This document shows positions 31,759 to 38,277 of a stretch of 48,074 nucleotides of DNA, piece by piece. The notes under the pieces are model-generated. The model saw nothing but the letters and a program-made list of their open reading frames with translations. It was not told the DNA's origin and ran no database searches. Made by a program: the position numbers and the translations under genes. Origin of the DNA: Actinomycetes bacterium (lineage in GTDB: Bacteria > Actinomycetota > Actinomycetes > S36-B12). The stretch spans positions 1 through 48,074 of the forward strand of contig JAHEIZ010000020.1 in assembly GCA_024639145.1 (NCBI GenBank). The letters are read 5' to 3'. Every line of letters starts with the position of its first letter. Within the stretch, counting starts at the first letter, position 1.

Positions 31759-31887
31759 TCAGAGTCCCCAGCGGGCGCAGGTGCACCATTCCTCTTCAGT
31801 GAACATGCTCTTGACCTGGTCGACGTGCTCGCCGCAGCCACTCCAGGTGACCTTGCTGCACTTCTCGCACTTAACCGGACTGCACAT
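31759..31887 (-). CDS. Cys-rich microprotein, 42 residues
   Basis: The product is MCSPVKCEKCSKVTWSG followed by CGEHVDQV and a CTC ending. It has six or seven cysteines in 42 residues, spaced as in a small zinc-ribbon. Short proteins of this pattern (C-K-x-C-x-K-x-T-W-x-G-C-G-x-H-V-x-x-V) are, to my knowledge, widespread and uncharacterised. ATG 31887 has a perfect AGGAGG site 6 bases upstream. A consensus -10, TATACT at 31916-31921, overlaps the palindrome shared with the divergent Cys-rich gene. Longer in-frame starts lack support. Confidence 0.85.
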   Translation of the reverse strand: MCSPVKCEKCSKVTWSGCGEHVDQVKSMFTEEEWCTCARWGL

Positions 31888-31916
31888 CTGAAACCTCCTG
31901 TGTGGACTCAAGTAAA

Positions 31917-31936
31917 GTATACCCCCCTGGGTATAC
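31917..31936. promoter_or_regulatory. Perfect palindrome, CsoR/FrmR-type operator candidate
   Basis: GTATACCC-CCCT-GGGTATAC has two perfect 8-bp arms. It lies between two divergent genes for Cys-rich microproteins and overlaps the -10 (TATACT, 31916-31921 minus) of one and the expected -35 region of the other. Palindromes with TA-rich ends and C/G-tract cores are bound by CsoR/FrmR-family repressors that sense copper, persulfide or aldehydes. The repressor gene itself is not in the window. Confidence 0.65.
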
Positions 31937-31959
31937 CCTCTCGCCATACTGGTGCCGTG

Positions 31960-32082
31960 ATGGGAGACCCCGGCCCCTGCCCGGCCTGCGAGACCACTGA
32001 CCTCGAACGCCGTGGCGGCAAGGATATGTGCCCGCGCTGCCACTACATCCAGCCCTGCTGCGATGGCGGCATCTGCACGTAA
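31960..32082 (+). CDS. Cys-rich microprotein, 40 residues
   Basis: The product, from MGDPGPCPACETTDLERR to the end PCCDGGICT, has seven cysteines in 40 residues. Two CPxC knuckles (CPAC and CPRC) 16-17 residues apart look like a zinc ribbon, and an added CC...C tail could hold another metal or thiol. CATACT at 31945-31950 is 6 bases before the in-frame GTG 31957, so the leaderless start may be that GTG rather than ATG 31960. No ribosome-binding site is seen. It is divergent from another Cys-rich microprotein across a single palindrome. Confidence 0.72.
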   Translation: MGDPGPCPACETTDLERRGGKDMCPRCHYIQPCCDGGICT

Positions 32083-32174
32083 GTCGTCATCACGTGCGAA
32101 CGACCTTCCTGCCCGGCTCTCCGACTCACCCATGCCTGCGTGCCTGAGTTCGCCGCATGCCCCAGGATGAGGGC

Positions 32175-32411
32175 ATGACACAGATGCATGTTGAGCCCAC
32201 CAATCCCTCCTGGACTGTCACGAAGGTGGTCGCCGTCGTCGTGGCGATCCTGACCGTGGGCTACATGCTCCCGTGGGCGATCGCGGCAGTGCGCGACGTC
32301 CCGCACTGGTCGACCTTCTGGGTGAACCTGCTGCTGGGATGGACCCTGGTCGGCTGGGTCATCGCCCTCGTGATGTCACTGCGGGCTCAGCGGGTGGTCA
32401 TCGTTCCGTAA
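32175..32411 (+). CDS. Superinfection-immunity-like membrane protein
   Basis: A 78-residue protein with two membrane helices, TVTKVVAVVVAILTVGYMLPW (about 14-34) and FWVNLLLGWTLVGWVIALVMSL (about 49-70). The pattern M/L-P-W-A-I-A-A-V-R, then N-L-L-L-G-W-T-L-V-G-W-x-x-A-L matches the superinfection immunity family. That family is named after the phage T4 Imm protein, which blocks DNA entry. Bacterial members are common and mostly of unknown function. CAGGAT lies 6 bases before the ATG. Confidence 0.82.
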   Translation: MTQMHVEPTNPSWTVTKVVAVVVAILTVGYMLPWAIAAVRDVPHWSTFWVNLLLGWTLVGWVIALVMSLRAQRVVIVP

Positions 32412-32493
32412 CGCGGGGAGTCCCCGACGGCCTCAGAGTGCAAGCGCACTGGTGGGCGAATGGACTGCCGTGGCTATCACGAACTTCGTGGCG

Positions 32494-32510
32494 CGTGGCT
32501 CAAAGCCACG
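32494..32510 (-). terminator. Hairpin overlapping the vapC stop codon
   Basis: CGTGGCT-CAA-AGCCACG, a perfect 7-bp stem whose loop region contains the vapC stop (32500-32502). It may end the vapBC transcript. There is no U tract. Confidence 0.45.
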
Positions 32511-32910
32511 GATTGATGAGCTCGATTCCTAGGCCATTGAAGTCCTTGATGTTTCGGGTGGCGATTGCAGCGCCATGCTCCAATGCCGTACCAGCAATCT
32601 GAGCATCCTGTACCGACGTGGGGCGACCGGCTACGGAACGAATCGCCAGCACGGCCCCGGTCATGCGGGCCGCATCGACCGTGAGATCAAGTATTCGATT
32701 CTCGAAAGTGCTGACGAAGCCGTCGACAACGAGCGCGCTCCTTGTGCGCCGTGCTCCATCGGCCATACGTTGAATTCCGAACGTTAGTTCCTGGACCGTC
32801 ACAACGGAGACCGTCAGATGTTCGGAATTGAGCGTCGTCCACTCAGCCACACGAGCATCGGGAACAGACCGCATCAGTTCCGAGACCACGTTCGTGTCGA
32901 CGATGATCAC
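32500..32910 (-). CDS. vapC: VapC-type PIN-domain toxin
   Basis: A 136-residue PIN-domain ribonuclease. The acidic active-site residues are visible: D5 in MIIVDTNVVSEL, E41 in VTVQELTFGI, D102 in SVQDAQIAGTA, and D123 in NIKDFNGL. The N- and C-terminal ends are of normal length, so the toxin appears intact. VapC toxins cleave tRNA or rRNA; the target here is unknown. Its ATG overlaps the antitoxin stop by 4 bases, the usual coupling that keeps antitoxin in excess. Confidence 0.94.
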   Translation of the reverse strand: MIIVDTNVVSELMRSVPDARVAEWTTLNSEHLTVSVVTVQELTFGIQRMADGARRTRSALVVDGFVSTFENRILDLTVDAARMTGAVLAIRSVAGRPTSVQDAQIAGTALEHGAAIATRNIKDFNGLGIELINPWL

Positions 32911-33158
32911 CCGAAGTCGACAGTCGGGACGTAGGGCTCACGTTGTGGGAAGAATTCATCCGGATCTACGCCCGCCTCTCGCAGTGCAGAGCCCAGATCG
33001 AAGAGGGCCTGTGCCAGCCCGCGCTCCACAGGTGAGTCGACGGCTGCGGTCAGGATCGCCCGTGCTTCGGCTTCCATCGAGCGCTTGTTCTGCGCCGCGC
33101 GAACGCGCAGCTTGTCGCGCACCTCGTCGTCGAGATCCCTGATCGTCATGACTGCCAT
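32907..33158 (-). CDS. vapB: FitA/VapB-type ribbon-helix-helix antitoxin
   Basis: An 83-residue antitoxin. The N-terminal ribbon-helix-helix (MAVMTIRDLDDEVRDKLRVRAAQNKRSMEAEARAIL) resembles FitA, and the C-terminal tail (PDEFFPQREPYVPTVDFG) is the flexible toxin-binding part. ATG 33158 lies 6 bases after a TACCCT hexamer, so the mRNA is probably leaderless. A 17-bp palindrome in the promoter is the likely binding site for the VapBC complex. Confidence 0.9.
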   Translation of the reverse strand: MAVMTIRDLDDEVRDKLRVRAAQNKRSMEAEARAILTAAVDSPVERGLAQALFDLGSALREAGVDPDEFFPQREPYVPTVDFG

Positions 33159-33164
33159 GAATCC

Positions 33165-33194
33165 AGGGTAGGAATATGACAGCAATGCTGTCAA
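33165..33194 (-). promoter_or_regulatory. vapBC promoter with autoregulatory palindrome
   Basis: On the minus strand a perfect -35 TTGACA (33189-33194) is 18 bases from TACCCT (33165-33170), itself 6 bases before the vapB ATG. The spacer and -35 carry the perfect palindrome TGACAGCA-A-TGCTGTCA (33177-33193). A further half-site, TGACTGCA, lies just upstream, suggesting cooperative binding. Confidence 0.75.
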
Positions 33195-33283
33195 TGCAGT
33201 CATTTGTCTTGTTTCGTTGACTTGCTGGCTGACTGGTGTGTGGCCCTCGTGCTCATCCTCGAGCAGCTGAAGTGAGGGCATCC

Positions 33284-33314
33284 GGGAATGACGAAGACCC
33301 CGGGATCGCCGGGG
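33284..33314. repeat. Copy 1 of a 31-bp terminator-containing repeat
   Basis: GGGAATGACGAAG followed by a hairpin core. It is identical except for one base to 34676-34706. The two copies flank the secreted-protein gene at 33365-34513 in direct orientation, about 1.4 kb apart. Confidence 0.8.
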
Positions 33315-33320
33315 TCTTCG
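33292..33320 (-). terminator. Terminator of the secreted-protein gene
   Basis: A perfect 12-bp stem (CGAAGACCCCGG and complement) with loop GATCG, about 45 bases after the stop at 33365 on the minus strand. It lies before vapBC and separates the two units. Confidence 0.85.
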
Positions 33321-33364
33321 ACTGACGTTCAGTGGGGAGAGCGACAGGGCTCCCGATCCAATGG

Positions 33365-34513
33365 CTACTTGCTCCAGATCGGGTAGAGGTTATTGCTGCC
33401 TGAGACAAAGACCGCCATGCCGGCCGGAATGAAGATCATCCGAATGCCGGCGATCTCCTCATCGATCACGCCCCAGTGCTTGTCGATCTGCGACTGAGCA
33501 CGTGCGATCGGGAAGTTTGCACTCGTCGACCAGCCGAGCAGAGTCGCTCCGGCCTTCGCGGTCGGGCCCGACTGCGAACACTGATCTGCACTCGGCAAGG
33601 TCAGCCACGAACCTGAAACGCCTGACGGATTGCCACCGGTGCAGGTAGCCCCGCTGGCCGACACGGCCAGGGACAGAGTCTCGGTAGGGGCATCAGCTGC
33701 ACTGGATGATCCGCCACTTCCGCCACCTGCACCGATCACTCCTGCCGACTGAGTCGCCACAATGGCAAAGGAGTTTCCTCCGTCGCGCAGAACAAACCGA
33801 TAAGTGCCATCAGCCACGGTTGTGGCCGAGTATGTGCCACCCGTGTTTGCAGCACTTCCAGACGCAATTACTGCCGGTGATGCGGCTAGACCAGTGCCAA
33901 TATTTGAGTCAAACACATACAGAGCGGTGGTTGCATCGCAGAGGTTGACGGCAACACTTGTAGCGCAAAGGCTAAGGGAGGGAGTACCGGTCAACGCGGA
34001 GTAGGTGACAGTGACCGTTCCATTTGCGGTGTTCAAGATCGTTGCAGAGGGAAAGGAAATGGTCAGCGTCGTCGCCAGATTTCGGTCGCCAGGACTCGTG
34101 CAACCACCCGAAGTTCCTGGCTGCTGCGCGACGTAGGCACACTGATAGATGTACATCGTGCCGCTCACGCTCGGATAAAGAGTTGAGATGCTGTACGCCC
34201 CATTGCTAAACGCCGTTCCCGGAACGCTTGAAGTTGAATTGGTGGGGAATGATGCATAAATCGCGTAGTTCGAGCAGTCATTGTGAAATGAGAGGCTGCC
34301 GCTAGTCCCCGTAATGGTGGTCACGGCGGTTGTGTGAGCGGAATCTGAGTAGACACCAATGCTTCCCGCACTGGTGCAGGTTGAGATGCTTCCCGAGGGC
34401 CCGCCGATGTAGATCGTTGCGGGTGACGGCGCAGCCTGTGCAGGGGCGGATAGTCCGACCACGGCAAGTGACACCGCACCGAGGGCAACTGCCAGGCGCT
34501 TGCTGAACTTCAT
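33365..34513 (-). CDS. Secreted protein with the same C-terminal domain as the GLUG protein
   Basis: A 382-residue exported protein. The signal peptide is cleaved after AQA (residue 27). The body is Ser/Thr/Gly-rich beta-structure with several cysteines, and a flexible GAGGGSGGSSS linker precedes the last 90 residues. These contain GATLLGWSTSANFP, WGVIDEEIAGIRMIFIP and SGSNNLYPIW. They match the end of the protein at 24515-25930 (GYSLLGWSTSAQFP, WGAIDDTFDGMRMIFIP, SGDNILHAVW). ATG 34513 has an AAGGAG site; the 82-residue upstream extension would run into the tRNA gene and is rejected. No membrane anchor. Function unknown; probably surface-exposed. Confidence 0.85.
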   Translation of the reverse strand: MKFSKRLAVALGAVSLAVVGLSAPAQAAPSPATIYIGGPSGSISTCTSAGSIGVYSDSAHTTAVTTITGTSGSLSFHNDCSNYAIYASFPTNSTSSVPGTAFSNGAYSISTLYPSVSGTMYIYQCAYVAQQPGTSGGCTSPGDRNLATTLTISFPSATILNTANGTVTVTYSALTGTPSLSLCATSVAVNLCDATTALYVFDSNIGTGLAASPAVIASGSAANTGGTYSATTVADGTYRFVLRDGGNSFAIVATQSAGVIGAGGGSGGSSSAADAPTETLSLAVSASGATCTGGNPSGVSGSWLTLPSADQCSQSGPTAKAGATLLGWSTSANFPIARAQSQIDKHWGVIDEEIAGIRMIFIPAGMAVFVSGSNNLYPIWSK

Positions 34514-34675
34514 CAGTCTCCTTCGTGAGCACGACTTCCCGTACGCACAGGAGCGGGGTCGGGCTAATGGATTAAATATCCGAATGTCTGTACATACTAG
34601 ACACAGATTCCAGGGACAAAGTGCAGGCTGATGCCTCGAACCGAGTGGGCTCCCCAGAAGCGTTGAACCGATCCT
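34514..34675 (-). promoter_or_regulatory. Promoter region of the secreted-protein gene
   Basis: This non-coding stretch has an AT-rich patch (34572-34605, including TATTTAAT on the minus strand), unusual for the window and suitable for a -10. It also has a short inverted repeat TGTCT-N9-AGACA at 34585-34603. I see no gene in it. An exact start site cannot be fixed. Confidence 0.4.
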
Positions 34676-34706
34676 GGGAATGACGAAGGCCCCGGGATCG
34701 CCGGGG
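34676..34706. repeat. Copy 2 of a 31-bp terminator-containing repeat
   Basis: Matches 33284-33314 at 30 of 31 positions, including the GGGAATGACGAAG lead and most of the hairpin. Here it lies just after tRNA-Leu. Confidence 0.8.
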
Positions 34707-34708
34707 CC
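34688..34708 (-). terminator. Terminator of tRNA-Leu
   Basis: An 8-bp GC stem (GGCCCCGG and complement) with loop GATCG, 9 bases after the 3' end of the tRNA on the minus strand, followed by TTCGTC. Confidence 0.75.
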
Positions 34709-34716
34709 CTGTCTTG

Positions 34717-34800
34717 TGCGCGAGGGGGGAGTTGAACCCCCACACCCTTTCGAGTACACGGACCTGAACCGTGCGCGTCTGCCTATTCCGCCACTCGCGC
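34717..34800 (-). tRNA. tRNA-Leu (anticodon CAG)
   Basis: An 84-base class II tRNA. The acceptor stem is GCGCGAG/CTCGCGC with discriminator A. The anticodon arm is CACGG-TTCAGGT-CCGTG, giving anticodon CAG. A long variable arm precedes the T arm GGGGG-TTCAACT-CCCCC. CCA is not encoded. A tRNA-Leu next to fhaA is also found in mycobacteria. Confidence 0.97.
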
Positions 34801-34868
34801 TTGCCTCTTGTCTCCAAGGCCCGTGAAGGCTACCACCCTAGGAATCGGCCCCGCCAATGCCGATCAGT

Positions 34869-35546
34869 TCAGGAGGCACTCGACCTTCGGAACACCACGG
34901 CCAGCACGATCAGGCCCACGGGCAACCATGTTGAGATGGGGTAGGAGAAGAGCGAGACGACCCCGATGAGCAGGAAGAAGGCCGAATAGACCCATGCCTT
35001 CAGTTGGCCCCGGTCATTGGGCGGATTGCTGGCATCCAGCAGAGCCGGGCGGCGACGGGCATGCCAGCCGATGAGTCCGCCGACCGCGCTGATCGCAGCC
35101 AGCATTCCCCAATAGAACAGCCCCACGCCGGCCTTGTCGCTGACCACGTCAGCCGAGCCGAAGACCAGCGACAGGCCATACATGGTGGTCGGCCAGGGGA
35201 GGAGCGCAATGAGGAGGAGCCAGACCAGGTTGAGCCAGAAGACCGTGGAGTCGTAGCCGCGCATGTGATTGAGGATCCGGTTGTGAGCCAGCCACATCAC
35301 GCCCACGATCAGGAAGGTGAAGCAGAAGGAGCCGATCTGGCCGCCGTTCTCCGAGAGGACCGTCCACACACTCTCGCTATAGGAGTTTCGCCGGATTCCC
35401 ACGATCGAGAGCACGTTCACCGTCATCGCGACAGCCACGATGGCATCGCTCATGTTGATCAGCCGATCGAAGGCTCGGCCGGTGCTGATACCCGCCATGA
35501 CGTCGGCTGCCTTCTTCTCGCGCTCGTTCGACGCCTCGGACTCCAT
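34869..35546 (-). CDS. TMEM175-family (DUF1211) membrane protein
   Basis: A 225-residue membrane protein of the TMEM175 family, bacterial members of which form potassium-permeable channels. The family signature in the first helix is present: R28, then MSDAIVAVAMTV (residues 32-43), where F/M-S-D and a Thr line the pore. The third-helix element FCFTFLIVGVMWLAHNRILNHM is also typical. Hydrophobic segments number about six. Channel activity is inferred. TAGAAC 6 bases before the ATG may be a weak leaderless -10. Divergent from the fhaA operon. Confidence 0.85.
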   Translation of the reverse strand: MESEASNEREKKAADVMAGISTGRAFDRLINMSDAIVAVAMTVNVLSIVGIRRNSYSESVWTVLSENGGQIGSFCFTFLIVGVMWLAHNRILNHMRGYDSTVFWLNLVWLLLIALLPWPTTMYGLSLVFGSADVVSDKAGVGLFYWGMLAAISAVGGLIGWHARRRPALLDASNPPNDRGQLKAWVYSAFFLLIGVVSLFSYPISTWLPVGLIVLAVVFRRSSAS

Positions 35547-35669
35547 GGTCGAGTTCTAGCAGTACGGACGAGTGGCAGCAATCACCGCGGATGACTGCTT
35601 TGGTGCGGTGCGGGACCGTGATGGCCACGTATTCGCGGGTTAGCATCAAGCACAGAGGTTCACGCTTAT

Positions 35670-36407
35670 ATGGGTGCATCTCCCGCTCAATCGGATACGT
35701 CATCACTCGGAGGCATGGTGGGCCTGCTGGAACGGTTCGAGGATTCCCTCGACCGCCTCGTGAACGGGGCCTTCGCGCGCGCATTCAAGGCCGAGGTGCA
35801 GCCGGTCGAGATCGCCTCTGCCTTGCAGCGTGAGATCGACGACCGAGCAGCGGTCATCGACCGTGATCGCACCGTCATCCCGAACGTCTTCATCATTGAG
35901 CTCTCCGATCACGACTACAAGCGTCTCTCGGCTTTCAAGGAGGCCTTGCAGGTCGAGCTCGCCACGTTGGTGAATGACTACGGGCGTGAGCAGCGCTACA
36001 CCCTGCTCGGCCCCGTCACGGTCACCCTTGGCGAAGATGAAGAACTCGAGACCGGCATCTTCCGCGTGCGCAGTGAGGCTCGCGCCGAGGTAAGTGCTGC
36101 GGTCAGCGGCTCGTCGGCGGAGGCAGCAGGCGATACTCACCCACGCCTCGTCATCGGCGGCACCGCCTACCCACTGGTGCGCGCTGTCACGCGCATCGGT
36201 CGTGGCAGCGACTCCGACATTCGCATTGACGACCCGGGCGCATCGCGCAATCACTGCGAGATCGTCATGGGCGATCCTGTTGTCGTCCGCGACCTCAAGT
36301 CGACCAACGGCACCATGGTCAGCGGCGAGCGCATCACTGAACTCGCACTGGTCGATGGCACCGCGATCTCCATCGGATCGACAACGCTGGTCTACCGGAA
36401 CGGCTGA
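35670..36407 (+). CDS. fhaA: FHA-domain protein FhaA
   Basis: FhaA binds phosphothreonine on peptidoglycan-synthesis proteins under PknB control. The 245-residue protein has the N-terminal DUF3662 domain (GLLERFEDSLDRLVNGAFARAFKAEVQPVEIASALQRE-type, residues 17-110). A C-terminal FHA domain follows (ITRIGRGSDSDIRIDD to DLKSTNGTMVSG). Where canonical FHA domains read S-x-x-H, it has SRNH. The disordered middle of the mycobacterial protein (over 500 residues) is nearly absent. ATG 35670 has AGAGG upstream; ATG 35715, with a close GGAGG, matches usual N-termini and is a real alternative. First gene of the fhaA-pknB operon. Confidence 0.94.
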   Translation: MGASPAQSDTSSLGGMVGLLERFEDSLDRLVNGAFARAFKAEVQPVEIASALQREIDDRAAVIDRDRTVIPNVFIIELSDHDYKRLSAFKEALQVELATLVNDYGREQRYTLLGPVTVTLGEDEELETGIFRVRSEARAEVSAAVSGSSAEAAGDTHPRLVIGGTAYPLVRAVTRIGRGSDSDIRIDDPGASRNHCEIVMGDPVVVRDLKSTNGTMVSGERITELALVDGTAISIGSTTLVYRNG

Positions 36408-36409
36408 TC

Positions 36410-36904
36410 GTGTCCGAGCTCGCGCTCACCCTCATACGCCTTGGCTTCCTCGCGCTGCTGTGGGCATTCGTGCTGATCACCGTGTTCGTGCTGCGCCGCG
36501 ATCTCAAGCAACCCGCCGACGCTCGACCGATTGCCACGCGTTCTGCTCGACCGACGAAGGCACCGAAGGCGTCACGCGCAGAAAAGATCAAGGCGCCCAA
36601 GGCATCGAAGGTAAAGGGCACGAAGCTTGTCGTGACGGAAGGACCGTTGGCCGGCACTGTCGTTCCGCTTGATGGTGCACAGGTCACCATTGGTCGCGCG
36701 CCAGACTCCACGATCGTCATCGACGATGACTACGCCTCGAGCCGTCACGCCCGCGTCTACTCCTCCGAGGGCACCTGGGTGGTCGAGGATCTCGGCTCCA
36801 CCAACGGCACCTGGATCGAGCGCACGCGCATCACTACGCCGACAGTGCTTCCCGTCGGCGCACCCCTCCGTGTCGGCCGCACGACCCTGCAATTGCAGAA
36901 GTAG
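36410..36904 (+). CDS. fhaB: Membrane-anchored FHA protein FhaB (FipA)
   Basis: A 164-residue protein with one N-terminal membrane helix (about residues 8-29, LIRLGFLALLWAFVLITVFVL) and a Lys/Ala-rich linker. The FHA domain has GRAPDSTIVIDDDYASSRHARV with the phosphothreonine-binding SSRH, then DLGSTNGTWIE. In mycobacteria FhaB/FipA is phosphorylated by PknA/PknB and works at the septum. The GTG start lies 2 bases after the fhaA stop, and pstP begins 5 bases after its stop. Confidence 0.95.
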   Translation: MSELALTLIRLGFLALLWAFVLITVFVLRRDLKQPADARPIATRSARPTKAPKASRAEKIKAPKASKVKGTKLVVTEGPLAGTVVPLDGAQVTIGRAPDSTIVIDDDYASSRHARVYSSEGTWVVEDLGSTNGTWIERTRITTPTVLPVGAPLRVGRTTLQLQK

Positions 36905-36909
36905 TCGCC

Positions 36910-38277
36910 ATGACCCTTCAGCTGCGTTACGCCGCAAAGAGCGATGTGGGCTTGGTGCGCCAGGGCAACGAGGATTCCGGCTACGCGGGCCCGCGACTTC
37001 TCATGGTGGCTGACGGAATGGGCGGGCACGCTGCAGGTGAACTCGCATCAGCGACCGCCGTGGCGATCGTCTCTGATCTCGATGTTCATCCGCCGTCAGA
37101 TGCCGAAGTGCTCTCCGAACTCTCTACCTCGATAGACGATGCAGGTGAGTCGATCGGCGCCACGATCGAGAGCGATCCTGAGCTTGCCGGCATGGGCACG
37201 ACGGTCACCGGTGTCTTCTGGCTCGATGGCCGACTCGCGATCGTGCACGTCGGCGACTCACGTGCCTACCTGCTACGCGATGGCGAGCTGCTGCAGCTCA
37301 CGCATGACCACACCTACGTGCAGACCCTCGTCGACGCAGGCCGAATCACCGAGGACGAAGCAGCCGTGCATCCGCGTCGCTCTCTACTGATGCGCGCACT
37401 CGACGGAGTGAATCCGGTCGAGGCCGATCTCTCCATTCGCGAGGCACGCGTCGGCGATCGACTCATGCTGTGCACTGACGGGCTTTCCGGCGTGATGAGT
37501 GCCGACGAGATCAAGGCCCGGCTCATTGACGGTGATCCGACCGGAGCAGTCACCCGACTTGTCGACTTCGCCCTCGAGCGCGGAGCACCCGACAACGTCA
37601 CTGCTGTTGTCGCCGATGTCATCGAGGTTGCCGACTCTGACGAGCCCGTTGTCGTTACCGCCGCCGACCGTGTCGTGGTGGGAGCAGCCGGCGAGCCACG
37701 CGTGCGCTTTCGCCTGCCGCATGTGCGCTTTCCTGACGATGCGCAGCCTGACCCCGATCGCCCTGATGCACCGCCGCCTGTCGATGGAGGCTCGCCGACG
37801 GCAGAGCAGCCGCTCATCGACTCCGAGCTGATCGTTCCCGCTGCAGAGACAGCCCGCCGCACTGCCGCACGCGATGCGGTCACGGCTGAGGTCTCGCGCC
37901 GTAAGCGTCGCCGTCGAGTGCTCGTGTGGTCGATCGTCGGCGTTCTCGTCCTCGCCCTCGCCGGCGCTTTGATCGCGACCCGCGCCTGGATCAGCACCCA
38001 GTGGTACGTGGCCGTGAACGGCAGTGCCGGCACGGGCACTATCGCGATCTTCAATGGCGTGCCCGGCTCGCTCCTGGGCTTCGAGCTCTCCTCCCTGGAC
38101 ACACAGTCGACCGTGACGGTCGGCGAGCTGCCGCTGTTCGATCAAGAACTCGTGAGCAAGGGAATCCCCGCCGCGAGCCAGGCTGATGCACAACGCATTG
38201 TGACCGAGCTCGCCACGCGAGCCACGGCCTGCAAGGCGGTTTTCCCGCCTGCCGGCTGCCCAGGAGCCACCACGTGA
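36910..38277 (+). CDS. pstP: PP2C-family Ser/Thr phosphatase PstP
   Basis: PstP dephosphorylates PknB and its substrates. The 455-residue protein has the PP2C metal-binding motifs: VRQGNEDSGYA (D22), VADGMGGHAAGE (D35, G36), HVGDSRAYLLRDGELLQLTHDHT, LCTDGLSGVM and DNVTAVV. After the catalytic domain comes a Pro-rich juxtamembrane part, one transmembrane helix (VLVWSIVGVLVLALAGALIA) and an extracellular domain of about 95 residues. That domain has two Cys near the C-terminus and contains TGTIAIFNGVPGSLLGFEL, typical of actinobacterial PstP. The stop overlaps the next GTG by 4 bases. Confidence 0.96.
   Translation: MTLQLRYAAKSDVGLVRQGNEDSGYAGPRLLMVADGMGGHAAGELASATAVAIVSDLDVHPPSDAEVLSELSTSIDDAGESIGATIESDPELAGMGTTVTGVFWLDGRLAIVHVGDSRAYLLRDGELLQLTHDHTYVQTLVDAGRITEDEAAVHPRRSLLMRALDGVNPVEADLSIREARVGDRLMLCTDGLSGVMSADEIKARLIDGDPTGAVTRLVDFALERGAPDNVTAVVADVIEVADSDEPVVVTAADRVVVGAAGEPRVRFRLPHVRFPDDAQPDPDRPDAPPPVDGGSPTAEQPLIDSELIVPAAETARRTAARDAVTAEVSRRKRRRRVLVWSIVGVLVLALAGALIATRAWISTQWYVAVNGSAGTGTIAIFNGVPGSLLGFELSSLDTQSTVTVGELPLFDQELVSKGIPAASQADAQRIVTELATRATACKAVFPPAGCPGATT

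Noticed and set aside
31888-32181. A 98-residue N-terminal extension of the 42-residue Cys-rich protein
   Set aside because: It would cross the palindrome and promoter and run antisense through the other Cys-rich gene. ATG 31887 has a perfect AGGAGG.
34514-34759. An 82-residue N-terminal extension of the secreted protein
   Set aside because: It would run through the tRNA-Leu gene and bury the signal peptide. ATG 34513 has a proper ribosome-binding site.
32494-34800. A prophage or integrative element at tRNA-Leu
   Set aside because: No integrase, phage structural gene or duplicated tRNA end is seen. Only the two 31-bp terminator repeats are suggestive.
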